Assembly (NCBI GenBank): GCA_023231475.1
Contig: JALJEE010000715.1
Location: forward strand, 62,001 to 126,000
Length of the DNA: 64,000 bases
Reading direction: 5' to 3'
Origin: Seison nebaliae
Taxonomy: Eukaryota > Rotifera > Pararotatoria > Seisonacea > Seisonidae
Below, one piece after another: positions 1 through 13,448 of this stretch. Position numbers and translations under genes: made by a program. How positions within the stretch are numbered: the first letter of the stretch is position 1; each line of letters starts with the position of its first letter. The notes beneath the pieces are model-generated. The model was not told the origin of the DNA and searched no databases. It saw nothing but the letters and a program-made list of their open reading frames with translations.

Positions 1-3000
1 AGAACTGAATAATATGCTTCTAATATCGAACCGATCAACTTCCGATTGGGAGAACATGTGCTACTAATCCATTAAATTCTTTAATTCATATTATTCTCAT
101 TCCACACAAAAATAAAATCATTAAGCTTACGTCAAATAAATGTAACGTTGATATGGCAATGAGGAGAGGAGGAGAATTGATGTTTAAAATAATTGTATTT
201 CAATTAATCGTAGTCATATGTCGTGGAAAGTTTTCATAATCGATTGGATTTTAATTGTAACCAGACCGTTTCCACCGACTCCACATTATCATTATTGATA
301 ATTTATTAATAAATGTGGAACGAAAACAAATGATTCAAATGATTATGATGATGATGATTTAACTTCCATCCTCACAAAGGGGAAAATTTTTAAGTTATTT
401 ATTTTAAATCTTCAGGAAAACATGTAAATGCCTGAGAGTGAGCAGAACGATTCCTTCCACCATTTAATTGTTCGAAGAGGACAAAAGGAAATCTTATAAT
501 TGTGTAAACTTTTTCCATAATGCCAGTTTAGTTGAATTGAATGAGGAAGACTCATGCAGACTCATTCGCCTATCTCTAATCATGTTAATACCGTCAAGAG
601 AATTGACAGCGGGATACTACAGTTACCATTGTCGTCTTTCCATCTCCCGCCACATATTACGAATCGAAATTTATTCACCTAATGGTAAGTCTCCTATTCA
701 TATTATCATTTTCCTTTATCATCATTATTATCATCTAAATATCTTCTCTCCACAAGAGAAAAAGAAGAAGTTATTCAGCTTCCGAAAATCTCAGAAATAT
801 CGATTCCTTATGCCGATTGTTAATTGAAAATGTTTCTCGTATCATTATCTGATTATTATATAACTTTCTGATTGTTCATATATCATTTCTACTCGTCTCA
901 TTCTCCACGACTGTGCAACCGAAAACTTTTACTTTCGGGATTCTTTAAGTTCATTTTTCTCTCGTTATTCGTCGTTTCCTCTATCTCAAAAAAGAAAGCC
1001 CCGATATCATCGATACGTCATTCATGGTTAAGTAGTGGAAAACCGAAAAAACGAAAGAATCTTTCAAAATTGTGTTACTAATCAACTCAAATGATCGAGA
1101 GAAAAACGTCAAGAAAAGTTTTCATTTCGTCTTCCCAATGTCTTCATTTTCGTGTATGAGAAATGTTTGTTGGTTTGGAGGTTGGAAATAGTTTATTTTC
1201 TCCTCACATACCTCCCCCACACAACTCAACTTCAATCACTTTCATTGAGATTTAAATTGTCTGAACAATTTCGAGAATTTCCCGACGTTCATTTTGATGG
1301 ATTATTTTCTTCTGCTTATTTCATCAACATACTCATGCGAATTAGGTTGAATTTCTTTTCTTTACAGTACAAACAGACCGTTTGTTCCGCTACCCAAACA
1401 ACGCTCGTAAGATAAAGTAGTAGAAGAATGAAGTGAATGTGTAAATGAAATGAAAAAGAATCAGTCATCTTTCATCAAACTTTCATGCTCGACAATCGAA
1501 CATGCTCGATTGTTCATTCGATCATTAATTATTATTGTTGACGGTCTTCATCGTCACTTATGCGATGTGAGACGACATTATTTCACATCACGATAAACTG
1601 AATTATAATTCTTTCCAGTTCAGACTCATCCATTATCCAAAACATGAAAGATATTATTATTATTATTATTATTCTCTTCTTCTTCTTGTGATTAGTAAAG
1701 TATTAATCAACTGAATGAACAGGAAGTGATCATATCCACTAATTTCTTATACGTATCCTAAGGCAACAACGAACAAGATGACGAGTATTTTACGCGAGTC
1801 ATATTAACGTTCAAATAGATAATAAATTCGAATCGAAACAGTTTAGCGATAAAACGAATTTTGTGTTTAGCACCAGAATTGCCGCTATCATCTTCATCAT
1901 CAGAAGAAGAAGAAGTGAATTAATTCTTTCTTTGAACAATCCCATTTGCCATTGCATAAGATGTTGGTGGGAGAGATTGTTTTCCATCATCTGTCGTCCC
2001 GACTTTACACATCGCTATGGAATTATAGGAACGGCACTATATTCATGAGTTGTGTGAAGGACCTCTTCTCAGCTGGCGAAATGATGTTCAGTTAATTTCC
2101 ACTTTGCCTTCCATCTTTTCTTTTATGAGAAGCGGCAAGTGACGTGACTACACAGTTTCGTCAAACAAAATTTATCTTCATATTCTTCATCTACATTTTA
2201 TGAGTGAAACAATTAGAATTGTTGTAGAGGAATACACATGTATTAGCATTCGATCAAGTTACCAATCCCGCAACAAACATTGGTGACTTCTGCCTATTTA
2301 TGCAGAGTCATTCATATCTGGTGAAGTGGAAAAGTGTTGTGCGAGAATGTACGATCTTCTCAACACATTTCTCTCAATTTTAGAATAGCCGAAAATTATC
2401 ATTTTAATGATAAACGGAGATAAAGAAGAAAGATGGTGATGGAAGAAGAAGTTGCAAATTATAAGAATAGTAGATGAGAATTGAGTGTGGAATAATAGGA
2501 GTGAAATTCAGCGAGCATGCATCACTCAAGAGATTCACGCTTAATAATCGATTGTCGTTAATATATTTCGTTTTATTGCTCATTTCCACATCGAATTATG
2601 GTAAATGGACGAGAGCTAATCTGTTCTCATTCCATGCGCCATTCGAGAATACTACACTAAGTGATTCATAAATAGTCAGAATGTTGTTGGAATAATTCGC
2701 CCGATTCCATATGTTCTACTAACTGATGGATACATTGTCGATACATTGTGAAATAGATTTAATGACACAAAGTAAGTATCATGGTCGCTGACCTGAAATT
2801 ATGAAAAGCATCAATAGAATCGATTACAAAGCCATTATATTTTCGGGTTCTTCTTCTTTCAATATTATTTTTTTAGGAGAAACACTTCTTTCTTCTTATC
2901 AGTTCTGATGCTTGTTCTACTTTACTTTCTTCTTTTCATTTATCATCATCAATATCGTCATTTCACCATTTTACACTCAATTCATATACGACGGGGAATT

Positions 3001-5643
3001 GGTACGTACATCCCTACTGACCATTAGAGTATTGATTCGGATAGTTCATTCACATCATTTTATTTCCATTTTAACAAAAATTTATGAGAGAAGAATAGAG
3101 GTGTGAAATGATAAAAAAATAAATAGGAACCAACTCCTTCGAAACAAACGAACAATAGATCACTTGGAATGAAAGTAATTTGTTAATTTTCTTCATTTCT
3201 AGAAGGGAATTCATCAATGTCCACCTCAGGTGTTTTCGAGCACAAAAGATTTCTTATTTGAACAACTAAATCGATTTGGAGTCTTTCTATTCATATATCC
3301 ATTGTAAATGACATAAAGACTGATTAATCTCCAATATTTGACTAATAGTTAAACGAAGGTACATAAATCAGGATCAAATCAAATTCATAATACAATCCAC
3401 AAATAGTCAATATAACTCTCGAAGATATTGATCGATGTCTTTTCTTTCGTGGAATTTTATTGAAATTTGCATTAGAATCGTTTAGAAATAATCAAATATA
3501 AATCCATCTACCTTCATCAACTATTGTGAATGACAATTATATGAGAATCCTGAATAAGTATATGTTACAAAAAAAAATTAATATTCGTCCTCTCTATTCA
3601 ATAATTCTTCCTTTGTTGTTGTTGTTCTTCTTCTTTTAGTCACAGAAATTGTACTTCCCAGAAAAGGAAAGGAGGAGGGACGTATAAAAGAAAATGAATC
3701 AGATGTGAATCCTTGAAATATTTTACACCTAAGGGGCCTGAGCCATACCATTCTTCTTTATCATCATCTTCTTCTTCTTCCCATTATCATCAGTAGTTTA
3801 ACAGGAGAATAAGATTTCTCGAAAAGATCAGTCAAATTCCATGTTTGCAATTTTCGCATTCATCCAAAAAGATTAGGAGGTCAATCCTTTTTCTTTCCAT
3901 CTAATAAATTCTCGTTTGGTCGGAGGGTGAAAGATTGGATGGAAAAGATTAATCTAGTCGAAAACAATCGTTTTTTAGCGTAATAGTTAAAATGAAACAA
4001 TTCTCCCATCATAAATCAAAACCAGCTGATGTTCCATCCTGTCTGTCAACAGCTCTTCAACTGTACATGAAGAGCATGGTCAACGGGATAGACTAGAAGG
4101 GAATAGTTGAGGTTAAAGGGGAATTTGGGAATAACTCGACTGAATCGGATTAACTAGCCGACGTTGTTAACAGAATTGTGAGAAATATTCAATTTATTTG
4201 TCGCCTTTTGCAACAGCTTTATGGAATTTTATTGAATTGACTCTCTACTCACTGTTAAGCCAATTCACTTGCCAATGTTCCAACTTCTCACCAAATTAAT
4301 AAGGATTCTTTCTCTAATCTTTAATAGCAATCTGTTGGCAACATATCCATTCGTTTAATTAATAAATATTTTACAAATATTCTCTCTTCATTCCATTCAT
4401 CGAACTGACTATTTATGAATATTAATATCTAAATACATATCTCTCAATCCAATTCTTTCAATATCCAAATTCGTAAATTTCTTTTTCTTATTTTCTATCT
4501 TCCCTAGATGATTACGTAAGAGATGTCTATCTACAATGAGATGTATCCTGATCATTCTATTAGGAGATTGAGTCGACAATATGAGTAATTAAAAATAGTG
4601 ATAATTCTACATATTTTCGAAGAGCAATTGAATAATTGATGGAGGAATTATGTAGAAGTTAATGATTCCAATCCATTCATTTTTTTGGACATCACGTAAT
4701 AAATAGAATATGACTATCATAGCTGGATCATCAAAATATTCTTCAGTCAAATGTTATTTGGATAGTTTCGACTAAGAAACAATCAGTTAACGAATGTGAT
4801 GGAGTGATTTCATATGAGAATAATTAATGGCAGGAACAAGCAGGTTGGTACGAGTAATTGCACTTTTGTTGCATTTTCCCGTTGATGAATGATGGGAAAT
4901 TGGGGTGAATGACAAATGAAACCAGCTTCCGATAATATATGTCCATTCTTCTAATTGAGTACTCGAATCGACGGAATGACGGTGACAAGTCGGCAATTAT
5001 TGGGTGTCATGTGGTCGTTCATATTCCAATTTGATAATATCATTCCTAATGTTTCTTCCTTTTTCTATTCCTCTATTCTCTCTCTCTCTCTCTCTCTGGA
5101 ACGGACGAGGGACATCTGCTGTCTAATCTATTTTCTTTTAATTAGCAACTTCATCCGAATTTGCATATGTTCTACGCGAAAGTTCAAGTTCATATATCCA
5201 ATTCCTTCTCTTGTTACATTCGCTCCGATTTATTCAATCTCTCACTCATCATTCTACTCTTATCATATATGTCGTTATTGGACTAATTCGTGAGTGAGAA
5301 ATGAAGACGATTATCGATGCCGCATCATTTTACTAGAAGTTCCTGAAATAATTACTTTCTTCAAATACTTACTTATTTTCTTTATTAGTTTTTTTTTGTT
5401 TTTCAACGACGATATTTTCTTCTTCTTCTTTTAATTAGACAATAATAACGCCTAATTTATGGCCGGTTGAACGATTGCCACCGATTACTTTGATCTTTTT
5501 CCTTTCCTGCAATTTCATTCTTCTTCTTCTCATTATATTAGATCTCTATAATTTCAGATTATATTTCTTTCAATTCCCAACAGAATAATTCTGGACGAAA
5601 TGTGCTAACTACGAAAAAATCGAAAAGAAGAAAAAAGTTAATT
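1..5643. other. 5.6 kb spacer upstream of the protocadherin; no gene recognised
   Basis: No ORF here resembles a protein family and the longest open stretches have low-complexity composition. Visible content is AT-rich sequence with short ATT, TTC and CT runs. A possible untranslated exon lies at about 416-684: it is preceded by a good acceptor (taaatcttcag) and followed by GTAAGT at 685, but its frames are closed by stops near its start. It could be a 5' UTR exon of the protocadherin or of an upstream gene. The region most likely carries regulatory sequence for the protocadherin, which is inference only. Confidence 0.5.
5077..5097. repeat. (CT)n microsatellite
   Basis: Uninterrupted alternating C/T run of about 20 bases, roughly 550 bp upstream of the protocadherin start codon. 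Confidence 0.85.
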
Positions 5644-8600
5644 ATGAAACCGAATTTGATCATACAATTCCACTTGATGTTCTTCACTCTGATCCGTTGT
5701 GCTCGATATCAATTAAAATCGTCCGATTCTCAACGACTCTTTCCCTTACTCTCCCAACCCAAATGGAATAGACAACACGATGATTCCATCTCCATGCAAA
5801 CGGCATCGTCAATGATACAATTAAATCCGTTATACGTCAAAGAAGATATATCGATCGACAAATTCATTTTGGATATTCGAAGAGAAATTTTAGATAATTC
5901 TGATACATATGTCGATTTGGCTGGTTTCATGTTCGAGAACTCCGGAAGTTCCACATTAAACGTCATGTCCGAATTATTTCGGGTCGATCCCAAAAACGGG
6001 AAATTGTTCACAAATCATCGGTTGGATCGCGAATGGTTCTGTCGTTCTCAACATGACGCATTCGACGATTTTGATGAAGAAGAAGAAAATTATGATGATA
6101 ATTTTTTCAAACAACACCAAAAATTAAATGGTGAGAGAAATACCTCTCCGATGAACATTGAATTGAAAGGAATTTGCGATTGTGCGACGACGCCGAAAGA
6201 GGAATGTGTTTTAGTTGCTGAATTAGTAGCGAAATCGAAGAAGCGAATTACAAACAATTTATTGAATCGAAGACAACGACGATTGAAATCGAACAACAAT
6301 TTGATGGAATCGTCTTTATTTATCACTTTAAATATCATCATTGATGATCTCAATGATAATCCGCCGTTATTCCTACATAATCAATTGGAATATGATGAAT
6401 TGTTCGGAAGGAAAGAGAAAGTGTCACAAATTCTATTAAGTGAATCGGTTCCTGTGAATTTCAAATATTTAATTGACACAGCTAAAGATCTCGATTCGAA
6501 ACAAAATGGAATTGCCACGTACGCTTTGTATGAGATCGATGAGAGGAAAGTTCAAATGAATGTCAATGTAACGAATGAACATCATTTGAAGATTTCTGAA
6601 GCATTCGCTCTAGATTTCGATATCGATGACGATCAATTATGGTTGAAAGTGGTGAAACCGTTAGATCGAGAAAAACGGAATTTTTATCGTTTATTATTAA
6701 TCGCATATGATAAAGGTGAGAAACCGTTAAAAAGTTACATCCAATTGTGGATGAATATTACTGATGTGAATGATAATATTCCAATTTTCGATAAGAAATC
6801 TTATACATTTATCGTTCAAGAAAACATCAATAACGGTCAATTGGTCGGTGCAGTTCATGCGATCGATAAAGATGAAGGTGATAATGCCAAAGTACTGTAT
6901 AGTTGGGCTAGACATCAGTATCAATCAGCTGAGAAATATTTTCGAATAGATAAAAATACTGGCGAGATATTTGTTGCAAATCAAATCGATTATGAAAACC
7001 GTCCAAACGGTTTCGCTTTAACCGTCCAAGCAACGGATGTGGCACAATCGAAACAGACGTCGATGGACAGTCATACATCAGTGAGTATGGCGACATTTGT
7101 AACGGTTTATATTCGTATTCTCGATATGAATGATAATGATCCGAATATTCGAATTATTTTCACGACAAATCAACAAATTAGTGAGAAAGTTGAATCGGAA
7201 ATGGTTTTAGCGAGAGTCATCGTATCGGATAAAGATACGAGTCAGAATGGAAATATTAGTTGTTATTTGTGGTGGGATGATGAGAAGATGAAAGATAAAA
7301 AATTACCGTTTTCTTTAATGGAATTTCCAGATAAATCATACGCAATAATGACGAATGAATTGGCATCGAAAATTGATCGAGAGAAAATGGATATTTATCA
7401 ATTGGTATTGAAAGCAACAGATAACGGAATTCCGAAAGCACGATCTGCATATTATTCCTTCAATATTTCCATAATTGATGAGAATGATAATAAGCCTAGG
7501 TTTACTTCATCCGAATATGTGATGAATATCGAAGAGAATTCTTTCCGTCTCTTATCACCGTCATCATCAAATAATCATCGAAATAACGATATTATTATTG
7601 GTGCGATCGATGATGATATTGGAAGAAATGCCGAATTGGATATCGAAGTAGTCACAACGAAACCGATCGGATTTAAACATCATATCGCTCTGGAAAAGAT
7701 CCAATCCAATATGATTCATATAACGAAATGGAAAATTAAAATTATGAAGAAATTCGATCGGGAAGGAATCATTCGTGCGAATACACATGACGGAATTCGA
7801 TGTTATACAGATATCGATGAATTTAAAAACGTGGAAATCAAATATCAGAAAAAGATGAAGAATTTTTGTTATATCTCATATCTGTTGAAAGTGACGGATA
7901 ACGGAAATAAACATCATTTCTCCTCACTCTCCAATTTGTATATTCGAGTTGTGGATGTGAATGATAATCAACCGGAAATTGTTGCTTATAAAGATCTGGT
8001 GAAGAGTCAGTGGGAAGTAGTTTTGTCTTCTCAGAAATCGTTTAATTTGAAAGTGAAAGAGAATGTGAAGAAAGGAGAAACCGTCGCTAAATTAAATGTT
8101 GTCGATGCTGATTCATTAGGAAATGGTGAAATTTCAACGATTACATTAATTCCGTCAATCGTCATGAAACCACAACCGTATTATATTTTCCCTTTCTATT
8201 ATGATATGAATGCGAATGAAATTCGTATAAAAACGACTGAGCAATTGGAAATGGAAAATTCGTTAAATCAAAAATATATTTCAAGTCAATTCCTGCTCGA
8301 TTACGAGAAGGAGAAACATTATAATTTCCAATTGAAATTAACTGATGGTGGACAGCCAAATTTATCGAATATTTATAATATATCGATCGATATCGTCGAT
8401 TTGAATGAACATAAACCGGAATTGATTGAACCGATTAATACGACGGATTCAGCTCAATTTATAGATCTATCTAAAATATCGATTGGTGATAATAGTTCGT
8501 TGATTCAATTGATGCATTTATCAGCGAGAGATAAAGATGAGGAAATGAAAGAGAAGGATAATTATAAATTGAATAATAATCTCTTCTTTCATCTCATCAA

Positions 8601-11139
8601 TATCGATGTATATGAAATTTTGAAAGTTGGAAAGAAATTCTCATCGTCATTCAAACGTAAATTAACAAAGAATCATTTGGAAACATTCTTGAAGAAGATA
8701 CCGATTGACAAAAAGAGAAATAATCATAATTATGAAATCGATAAGGAAATGATAAGTCTGTCAGCGAATGGAACGATCAATTTGATCACTAATCAAATGA
8801 ATCGAAGTAATTGGAGGAATTTAAAAAATTCATATTTGTTAATGATGGAAATTCGAGTGTATGATAGTGGCAATCCACCACCCAAATTATTCACCGATGT
8901 TCTATTACGATTAATCGTCTACTCGAAAGAAGAACAACAATCGATTGGAACGGATTTGAGTTTGTTAATGCAAATTGCGAAGGCGTTACCGAATCCGGCC
9001 GAAATGAGACGACGAGCTGCTTTGTCGAAAAATTTGAAATTGAACAAGGAGTATAAGTGGAAGGAGAATGGTGATTATATGAGTACGAAGGAGTTAATTC
9101 AAAAAAAATTCATTTTGGTCATCACTTGTGGAATTATCATTTTCATTATTTGCGTTCTAGCCATCGTTCTCTTTTTCACTTGTAATCGATCGAAGAAACG
9201 ATCGGGCAGTCTCAATATATTCAACGAGAAGAAGAAGAATGTGAAGGAGAATAAGAAAAATTTGGCCACTCTATACAAACAGAATGAAACGACGAATTTC
9301 TATAAATTGAAAGATTCGAATTCAAATTCGATGAATGGAATTGGAGAGAAGATCAAAAATCATCTTCGGCCCGTTACTATGAAGAAGTTATTGATCTCCA
9401 ATATAACGAACATGAGTGAACAAGCGAATAATATCAGTCTAACGACGAGTAGTTCGACGAATGGCAGCGATGCTCAAGATCATAGTAGTACAACGAGTGG
9501 TGGAAGTGCATATTTATCAGAAATGGAAAAGAAAAGAAATGAAAAGAATAATAATAATAGTATGAATGCAACATTGAATAGTAATAGTGATTATGCTCTC
9601 CAATCCGCCACACCCAATTTCGTCGATTATACTCATTTTACAACTGGTAATTCGGAGGTTGGAAAACCATTAGCGACACTCTCCGAATTCACTCAAAATG
9701 ATGTCCGATCTCAAGAGAATACTTATAATCGTAATAAATTAAACTCGTTAAATAGAAAGAAAACTTCCTCATCTTCAAACAACAACAATAACAATAAAGG
9801 GAATTTGGAGAATGTTCTCGTTATTCAAGAAGAAGCGAGACAACAAAAACAACATTATCCATCGACAAATGGACATCAGAAATGTTATGATGCTGTTCCA
9901 CAACGTCATTCGGAATATATTCGTCATGAGAACGAAGAGTTCGGTGGATCGAACGATTGTTTATTAGAAAGTAATTATCGTGCACCATTCAAAGAGGAAG
10001 TTGATGGAGTGAATGCTCATTCATTCAATTTGCGACAACATAATAAATATCAATCGATGTATGATAATAGTGAGCAGGTATGTGCGGAACATTGTGGTTC
10101 GATGAAGAAACACAATATTTGCACACAACACGGGCATTGTGCCCACTATACATCTACGGACAATTATCAATTACCCCGAAGTACCAGTATCGAATATTGG
10201 CTAAGAGATAATTGTAACAATTCCAGTGGCATCTGTCCCATCCAAAATTGTGACTATCATCAAATGCAACGAATGAACAAAAATGAAAATGATACGAAAT
10301 TTCATCCAAACTTCTATCAAGAAAATAAAAATCAAGGAAATAATCTAATACACAACAACAATAACAACAAGAATATAGAAATCGATTCAGGATTTAGTTA
10401 GATATTTTTAAATATTCTTATAATTCATTCTTAAATCATTTTAGATGGTCGTCGTATTAATTTGAATGGTTATGGTCCGATCGTACCGAATTATGATAAT
10501 TGTGATTATCGATCGAATAAATCGAATGAGAAGAATGTGTCGTTCGGAACTAAACAGACATCTTATTATAATCCGGATAAATTGCCAATTACTCGATTCG
10601 AACCGAACATTTCATCAAACAACAATTATATGAACAATTCCTTTTCCACCAATATCGCCACAAACGGTACGAGCAATTGTGAGAAATATGAGAATCCTTG
10701 GATCAAACGACGACATCAGCAAACGGATAGCGATAACGAATTTGAACATCGATCATCAAATGAATCGAGAACAATATTCGATGACGAATATCCGGATCAA
10801 TCGGAAGAAGATTTCGTCGATTCATCACTTTCCTCCAAATTGCAGATCTCTCACCACAATTCCAGTGATACTAGTAATCTTTCGGAAGAAATTATCATTC
10901 GACATCCATCATCAAATAAACCCAATCGTCTCATACAATCCTCACACAAAACGAGAACTAATCGGAAACAACATAATCTAATCAATCGATCTCCATCATC
11001 ATCACCATCGCTCATCGCTCATCGCATACCCAAGATCAATGTCAACAGTCCACCCACAACCAATGAGGACAGTGACGAGATGTTGGAACAACCAAATGAT
11101 CTTCTCATGACACAGACGAGTAAAGCTTGCTACATTTAG
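5644..11139 (+). CDS. Protocadherin-like cell adhesion protein
   Basis: Two exons, 5644-10396 and 10445-11139, joined by a 48 bp intron (GTTAGA...TTTTAG) in phase 1; about 1,815 aa. The ATG at 5644 is chosen because a signal peptide (MKPNLIIQFHLMFFTLIRCA) follows at once. Cadherin repeats are marked by Ca2+-binding linkers DLNDNPP (about residue 235), DVNDNIP (373), DMNDNDP (494), DENDNKP (611), DVNDNQP (770) and a degenerate DLNEHKP (918). A last repeat ends near 1090, giving about seven repeats. One membrane span lies at about 1154-1180. The cytoplasmic tail of about 635 residues is rich in Ser, Asn and His and has no catenin-binding region that I recognise. The whole ectodomain and most of the tail are in one exon, as in vertebrate and flatworm protocadherins. 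The repeat count and single span make protocadherin more likely than Fat, Dachsous or classical cadherin. Expected role: calcium-dependent homophilic adhesion at the cell surface. Confidence 0.9.
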
Positions 11140-12119
11140 AACCATCCTCATTTTTCTTTCAACCTCAATCAACCTCAATCTCATTTATTTCCATTTACTT
11201 TATTCCTACTTCCCCATATTATATTTATATATTTCTTATTAAACAATCATCTCCCAATGATGTTCACTTTTGAAAAAGTTTGAGAAAATAAAAATCTATA
11301 AAATATTTTTAATAATTCTTTCTTCTCTCTAACAAGATAACTACACTTACGTATCGACTAAAATCATTCCAAAAATTTTATATACTAACGTAAGTGGTTT
11401 TTCATCAGATGAAAATTCAAAACAACTTTTTCAAATGGTACATATTTCCCTCTTAAATTTTTAAATGTTTAACTTGACTCCTCAATGTACTAGTAAAGCA
11501 ACGTTTTTTCGTCAATTGTTAAGTCCAAAATTTAATTGAATCTTCATAAATTATTATTAGAAAAATTATTCAATATCTTATGAGAAAATTTAAACTTCGT
11601 CACCGACAATACCGACAAGAAGAATCGTTTAGACAAAAATTAGATAGTTTATAGTACAAACTATATCCTTCGTTGAGAATCGAGTATAAACTTTATACTG
11701 TTAATAAGCTTCTTCCAATGGAGTAATTAATATTATTATTTAATTCTTAAACTATTTTAATATTATGTCATTTAAAAAAAATTAATTTTATAGAAAGTCG
11801 ATTAGCACATTATAATATAAGGTAAATAAGTTTTTTTAAGAAAATGAAAAAAATAATGAAATGCTGATAAAGAATTAACACCTGAGATTAAGAACAAGTT
11901 GAATGTTTTTTATAGAGAAACAATTAATATGAATAAGAAATGGTTAGCAAGCTAAATATTTTTGGAATGGAAAATTTGAATATTTCGTTTATCTTCCGAA
12001 ATTTGTTATGGTAAAAAGAATTTTACTTTCATTCATTTTCGAATTAAATATATCTTTTGAAGTTTGATGAGTTGTAACTGATTTACATATTTCAACTATA
12101 ATTCCTAATTCAATCGAGA
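11140..12119. other. Spacer between protocadherin and GMPPB
   Basis: About 1 kb, very AT-rich. Its first part is the 3' UTR of the protocadherin. No coding potential was seen. The segment just before the GMPPB start codon has no obvious TATA box. Confidence 0.5.
11287..11292 (+). terminator. Probable polyadenylation signal of the protocadherin
   Basis: AATAAA about 150 bp after the stop codon, inside AT-rich sequence. Assigned by position only. Confidence 0.45.
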
Positions 12120-13220
12120 ATGAAAGCAGTCATTTTGGTTGGTGGTTATGGGACACGATTGCGGCCGTTAACATTGACGAAACCAAAACCGTTAATTGAA
12201 TTTTGCAACAAACCGATTGTCCTCCATCAAATCGAAGCGTTGGTCACTGCCGGTGTTGACCACGTCATTCTAGCAGTGAGTTATCGAGCAGAGATGTTGG
12301 AGGAGGAGATGAAATCATGGGCTGATCGATTGAATATTCGAATATCAACATCGATTGAAAGTGAACCGATGGGAACTGCCGGTCCATTGGCATTAGCCGT
12401 AGATCAATTGATGGAGAAGAAAGATGGAGAATGTGGAGATACAATAGGAGATTTATTTTTCGTTCTCAATAGTGATATCATATGTAATTATCCGTTTAAG
12501 GATTTGATAGACTTCCATAAATCGAGTGGTAGAGAAGGAACAATTATCGTTACAAAAGTTGATGAACCATCAAAATATGGTGTGGTGGTTTATAACGAGA
12601 CAGGTGTGATTGATCGATTTGTTGAGAAACCGAAAGAATTCGTTTCGAATCGAATTAATGCTGGAATGTATATCTTCTCAACGGAAATGTTGAGTCGTAT
12701 CGAAAAACGACCGACATCGATCGAGAAGGAAATTTTCCCGAAAATGGCGATCGATCATCAATTATCCGCTTTCCAATTGGAGGGATATTGGATGGATATT
12801 GGACAACCAAAAGATTATTTAAGAGGAATGTCAATGTATCTTCAAGCGATTAATGAGCCGATTATGAAACGTGGAAATGTGAAATTTATTGGAAACGTTT
12901 CCATCGGTAATGACGTCACTTTTGGAAATGATTGTCGAATTGGACCAGATGTTGTAATTGGAGATAACGTGAAAATTGATGATGGAGTTTGTTTAAGGAA
13001 TTGTGTCATCATGAGAGATACGGTGGTTGGTGGACATTCATTCCTCACTCATTCTATTATCGGATGGCGATGTCGAATCGGTCGATGGACCCGATTACAA
13101 AATACGACAGTTCTAGGCGAAGACGTCGCCATTTCTGATGAGACATATGTCAATGGAGCAAGTATTCTTCCTCACAAATCCATCTCACAATCCATTAATC
13201 AACCGACGATTGTCATGTAA
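12120..13220 (+). CDS. GMPPB: Mannose-1-phosphate guanylyltransferase, catalytic beta subunit
   Basis: Intronless, 366 aa; the family is about 360 aa. It makes GDP-mannose from mannose-1-phosphate and GTP in the cytosol, the donor for N-glycosylation, O-mannosylation and GPI anchors. The N-terminus carries the nucleotidyltransferase signature ([13 protein letters not shown], then [12 protein letters not shown]) at residues 6-32. FVLNSDII (about 113-120) holds the metal-binding Asp, and VEKPKEF (about 178) is the second conserved segment. From about residue 250 a left-handed beta-helix of hexapeptide repeats follows ([18 protein letters not shown]). The uninterrupted G-rich loop near the N-terminus supports the catalytic beta subunit over the regulatory alpha subunit. 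PSMD13 follows on the same strand 228 bp downstream. Confidence 0.97.
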   Translation: MKAVILVGGYGTRLRPLTLTKPKPLIEFCNKPIVLHQIEALVTAGVDHVILAVSYRAEMLEEEMKSWADRLNIRISTSIESEPMGTAGPLALAVDQLMEKKDGECGDTIGDLFFVLNSDIICNYPFKDLIDFHKSSGREGTIIVTKVDEPSKYGVVVYNETGVIDRFVEKPKEFVSNRINAGMYIFSTEMLSRIEKRPTSIEKEIFPKMAIDHQLSAFQLEGYWMDIGQPKDYLRGMSMYLQAINEPIMKRGNVKFIGNVSIGNDVTFGNDCRIGPDVVIGDNVKIDDGVCLRNCVIMRDTVVGGHSFLTHSIIGWRCRIGRWTRLQNTTVLGEDVAISDETYVNGASILPHKSISQSINQPTIVM

Positions 13221-13448
13221 GTGAAAATGATAAAGAAATTTAAAGTTTTTCAGGTTTTTCCTGAAATTCTCTCATTCATCTTTCTTTGAATGAATTCCTT
13301 ATATTTGACCGTCCATTCTTTTCTCATATTAATCAATATCAGAATTTTCTCTTCGATTTCATCTTTCAACCATATTTATTTCACAATTTCCCATTCCATA
13401 ATTTTTTGTGTAGAATTTTAAATTTCTCTTATTAACATTTCTATTATT

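Noticed and set aside
468..827. 119-codon open frame near the left edge
   Set aside because: Starts at TTG right after an in-frame stop and has no protein-like pattern; kept only as a possible non-coding exon.
10397..10444. In-frame stop after the first protocadherin exon, suggesting the gene ends there
   Set aside because: A 48 bp GT...AG intron in the right phase joins a further 231 codons of similar composition.
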